Positions 61,692 to 64,000 of a stretch of 64,000 nt of DNA are shown piece after piece. The first letter of the stretch is position 1. Every line of letters starts with the position of its first letter. Below the pieces are notes generated by a model. The model was not told where the DNA came from, searched no databases, and saw only the letters and a list, made by a program, of their open reading frames with translations. The stretch lies in assembly GCA_022225965.2 (NCBI GenBank), contig JAKJXP020000137.1, forward strand, positions 32,486 through 96,485, read 5' to 3'. The position numbers and the translations under genes are program-made. This DNA is from Diatrype stigma (Eukaryota; Ascomycota; Sordariomycetes; Xylariales; Diatrypaceae).

Positions 61692-63715
61692 ATGGCCGAC
61701 CTACAAGCCGATACCCCAGGGCTGCAGAGAGGCAGCACAACTCTGAATCCTTCCAACCCTCTTCAGCTTGGTGCAGAGGAAACAGCAAACAAAGAACTCG
61801 AGTCATCGGAAGAGAACTGGGCGCCATCTAAGCATGAGAAAGCGATTATATATACGCTTGCGTTGCTTAACCTCATCATTGCCCTTGATGCGACGATTAT
61901 TGTTACCTCCCTGACTGTAAGAACCCCTCTGCTTGTTATGCCCCCCTTTCAGAAACCCACTGATGTGTTCCGTTTAAGGCCATCGTGGACGATATTGGCG
62001 GTACAACTACCGAAGCCTTCTGGATTGGCACTTCATACCTCCTTGTGAATGCAGTTTCGATGCCGATGATTTGCTCTGTCAGCGATGTAATTGGACGTCC
62101 GATCTGCCTTACCCTCTCCATTGCTGCCTTCTCCGTGGGAACAATACTTTGTTGTGTGGCCAACAACATGGCTGTTATGCTTGTTGGGCGTTGTATCCAA
62201 GGTGTTGGAGGTGGCGGCATCCACTCGCTGAGCTTGGTCATCCAGACAGACTTCGTGCCGCTGCGATGGCGTCCGAAGTGGTACGCCGTTACGTGAGTGC
62301 TTGTCCGCCGCCATAACCCCTTAGAGTTATCACAGGCTGTAATAACTAACTGCAACCCTTCACCAGTCTCGGAGCTTGGGCCCTTGGTCTTTCACTCGGG
62401 CCAATAATGGGAGGGGCGATCGCCGAGAAGACTACGTGGCGCTGGATATTCTACCTCATGTTCCCTATCTGCGGCTTTGGCCTTGTTGCTGTCCCATACC
62501 TCCTGACGTTGCGTCCGAAGAAAGCTACTGCCCAGGAAAAGCTATCTAGGATAGACTGGATAGGCGGGTTGATATTCACTGGCTCCGCGACATCCTTCCT
62601 TATCGCGATCTCTTGGGGTGGCACACAGGTATGAGATGACTTAGTTTCTTCTCCTTGTCGTTGCGGTTGGGGTGTAGATATTGACAAGTTCTAGCACGAA
62701 TGGAACAGTGCCGCTACCATTGCGCCGTTGATCGTGGGGTTCATAGGGATGATTGTCACCGGGTTTTACGAGGCATATCTAGCCAATCACCCCTTTCTCC
62801 GCAAATCCCTATTCCACGATATTAGCTCTATCATCACATACATCGCTGCAGCTATTCAGGGTCTTATGGTATGTTCCACTCTGGCAACAGGCTATGTTTA
62901 CTTGTTAACATTCGCCGCTTTGTATCTTTAGCTTTACGGAACTCTTTACTAGTAAGTACATCTCATTCTGGACGAGGTGGCATTTGTTAACATAACTTTC
63001 CAGCTGCCCGTTTTACTTCATGTCCGTGAAGGGATATAGTCCCCTAGACACCGGCGTGGCGCTGCTACCAAACCTCCTGCTTTTCGCCATCTCCGGCTCC
63101 GTGACTGGGCGCCTGGTAACACGCCTCAACAGCTTCCGCTGGGCTATCTGGGGCGGGTGGCTTATCGGTTGTGCTGCCCCAGCCATTTACATGGTGTGGC
63201 GGATCAACGATACGAGGCCAGTCTGGGTTATTGGCTTCCTTGTGGGGGGTATATCCCACGGCGCAATCCTCACAGCACAGAATTTTGCCGCGCAAGCGAT
63301 GTGCAAGCACGGAGATGAGGGTGCCGCCGCGGCGATGTACATCTTCCTTCGGCAATTTGGCATGGCACTCGGCGTCGGCATAGGTGCTACCACCTTCCAG
63401 AATGTCCTGAAAAACAAACTCAGAGAAAATGGATTGCCGACCGAGATCGCAGACAATTCCGAAGCCTATATCCCTACCCTACACAGTCTACCCAATGGCC
63501 CTCAACGGGATACTATCTACGAAGCTTACAAGCTAGGGTTTCAAATCGTGTTTGCTACCTGGCTTGGGCTCTCCGTTTTGATCCTCTTCCTCTCTCTAGT
63601 ATTCATCAAACATGCAGATATGAATAGGAAGCTCATCAGTGAGCACCATCTCGATAGCAATCGCATGATGAGACACTGGGGCAAGAAGGAGGCTCAAGGG
63701 GGGCAGGGTGAATAG
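61692..63715 (+). CDS. MFS multidrug transporter (DHA2, 14-TM type)
   Basis: Six exons: 61692-61916, 61979-62292, 62367-62628, 62695-62868, 62932-62951 (20 nt) and 63004-63715; introns 62, 74, 66, 63 and 52 nt; 568 aa. A hydrophilic N terminus of about 50 residues is followed by the DHA2 signature L-D-A-T-I-I-V-T-S-L in TM1, motif A-like S-D-V-I-G-R-P, G-R-C-I-Q-G-V-G-G-G-G, and antiporter motif C-like G-L-S-L-G-P-I-M-G-G with T-W-R-W-I-F-Y-L. The small exon encodes L-Y-G-T-L-Y-Y, joining to C-P-F-Y-F-M-S-V-K-G-Y-S-P as in relatives. Likely a plasma-membrane drug/H+ antiporter exporting toxins or metabolites. No biosynthetic cluster is visible upstream; the downstream side is cut by the window end. 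Confidence 0.9.
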
Positions 63716-63856
63716 GGGTTATAACTACGGTGTCAAGCAACGCGACCTGTGCAACATGATGTACACCACCCTTTGTAATCCATCCATTCAGGATTTTTCA
63801 AGATTGCGTAACCTGCAACGCAATTCACGATAACTTCACCTGGTTGCGCAACTGGT

Positions 63857-63903
63857 GGCAGGTTGTAGTGGCAGGTTGTAGTGGCAGGTTGTAGTGGCAG
63901 GTA
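63857..63903 (+). repeat. 13-bp tandem repeat (GGCAGGTTGTAGT)n
   Basis: Three perfect copies and a partial fourth, about 140 bp after the MFS stop codon. Confidence 0.85.
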
Positions 63904-63970
63904 ATTGTGGCTAGTATATACCGCTATACTAAGGATTATAGGAGCTAGTAGGGGTCAAAGTGGAGGCTCT

Positions 63971-64000
63971 GGGGGGGGGGGGGGGGGGGGGGGGGGGGGG
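63971..64000 (+). repeat. G homopolymer at window end (at least 30 nt)
   Basis: The window ends in an uninterrupted run of 30 G; its full length is not visible. It is the second such tract in the window. Confidence 0.9.

Overview
The window looks like nuclear DNA of a filamentous ascomycete, probably a Sordariomycete. Genes carry one to five short introns (about 50-130 nt, one 447 nt) with GT...AG ends and CTAAC/CTGAC-type branch sites. Products are typical fungal ones (Arp6, frataxin, AP-3 sigma, DUF3632, Clr5-ankyrin, a cellobiose-dehydrogenase-like cytochrome domain). The window has a two-speed layout: gene-bearing DNA of ordinary composition alternates with extremely AT-rich blocks in which CpA/TpG are scarce, TpA is abundant and surviving C is mostly in CpG. 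That is the signature of repeat-induced point mutation (RIP).

Layout. Positions 1-2290 are the RIP-mutated 3' part of a Ty3/gypsy chromovirus. From 2300 to 24300 is a gene region: F-box/zinc-finger protein (+), actin-related protein Arp6 (-), secreted cytochrome-domain protein (-), D-arabinose-dehydrogenase-like aldo/keto reductase (-), secreted aldose 1-epimerase (+) and a DUF3632 protein (-). Long apparently gene-free gaps lie at 13.5-17.9 kb and 19.4-23.1 kb. From about 24330 to 42390 is an 18-kb AT-rich island of dead transposons: a possible DUF6589-type relic, a gypsy gag-pol relic with recognisable but mutated zinc knuckle, protease, reverse transcriptase, integrase and chromodomain, a pair of 150-bp direct repeats, a 52-63-bp tandem array and long trinucleotide runs. 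From 42400 to the end is gene DNA: Clr5-ankyrin protein (-), a repeat-rich 5-kb intergenic region with one doubtful small gene, frataxin (-), a small secreted cysteine-rich protein (-), a bZIP factor (-), AP-3 sigma (+), a small conserved single-membrane-span protein (-) and a 14-TM-type MFS transporter (+). The window ends in 30 G.

The genes do not form an obvious cluster or pathway. They are housekeeping genes (Arp6, frataxin, AP-3 sigma, ARA2-like) mixed with extracellular or accessory ones (cytochrome domain, mutarotase, cysteine-rich secreted protein, drug transporter). Most gene models here were built by hand from splice signals and conserved protein motifs. The points most worth attention are a 7-nt microexon completing a zinc-binding motif, the catalytic-residue changes in the RIP-killed retrotransposon, and a secreted protein whose C terminus differs with and without splicing.
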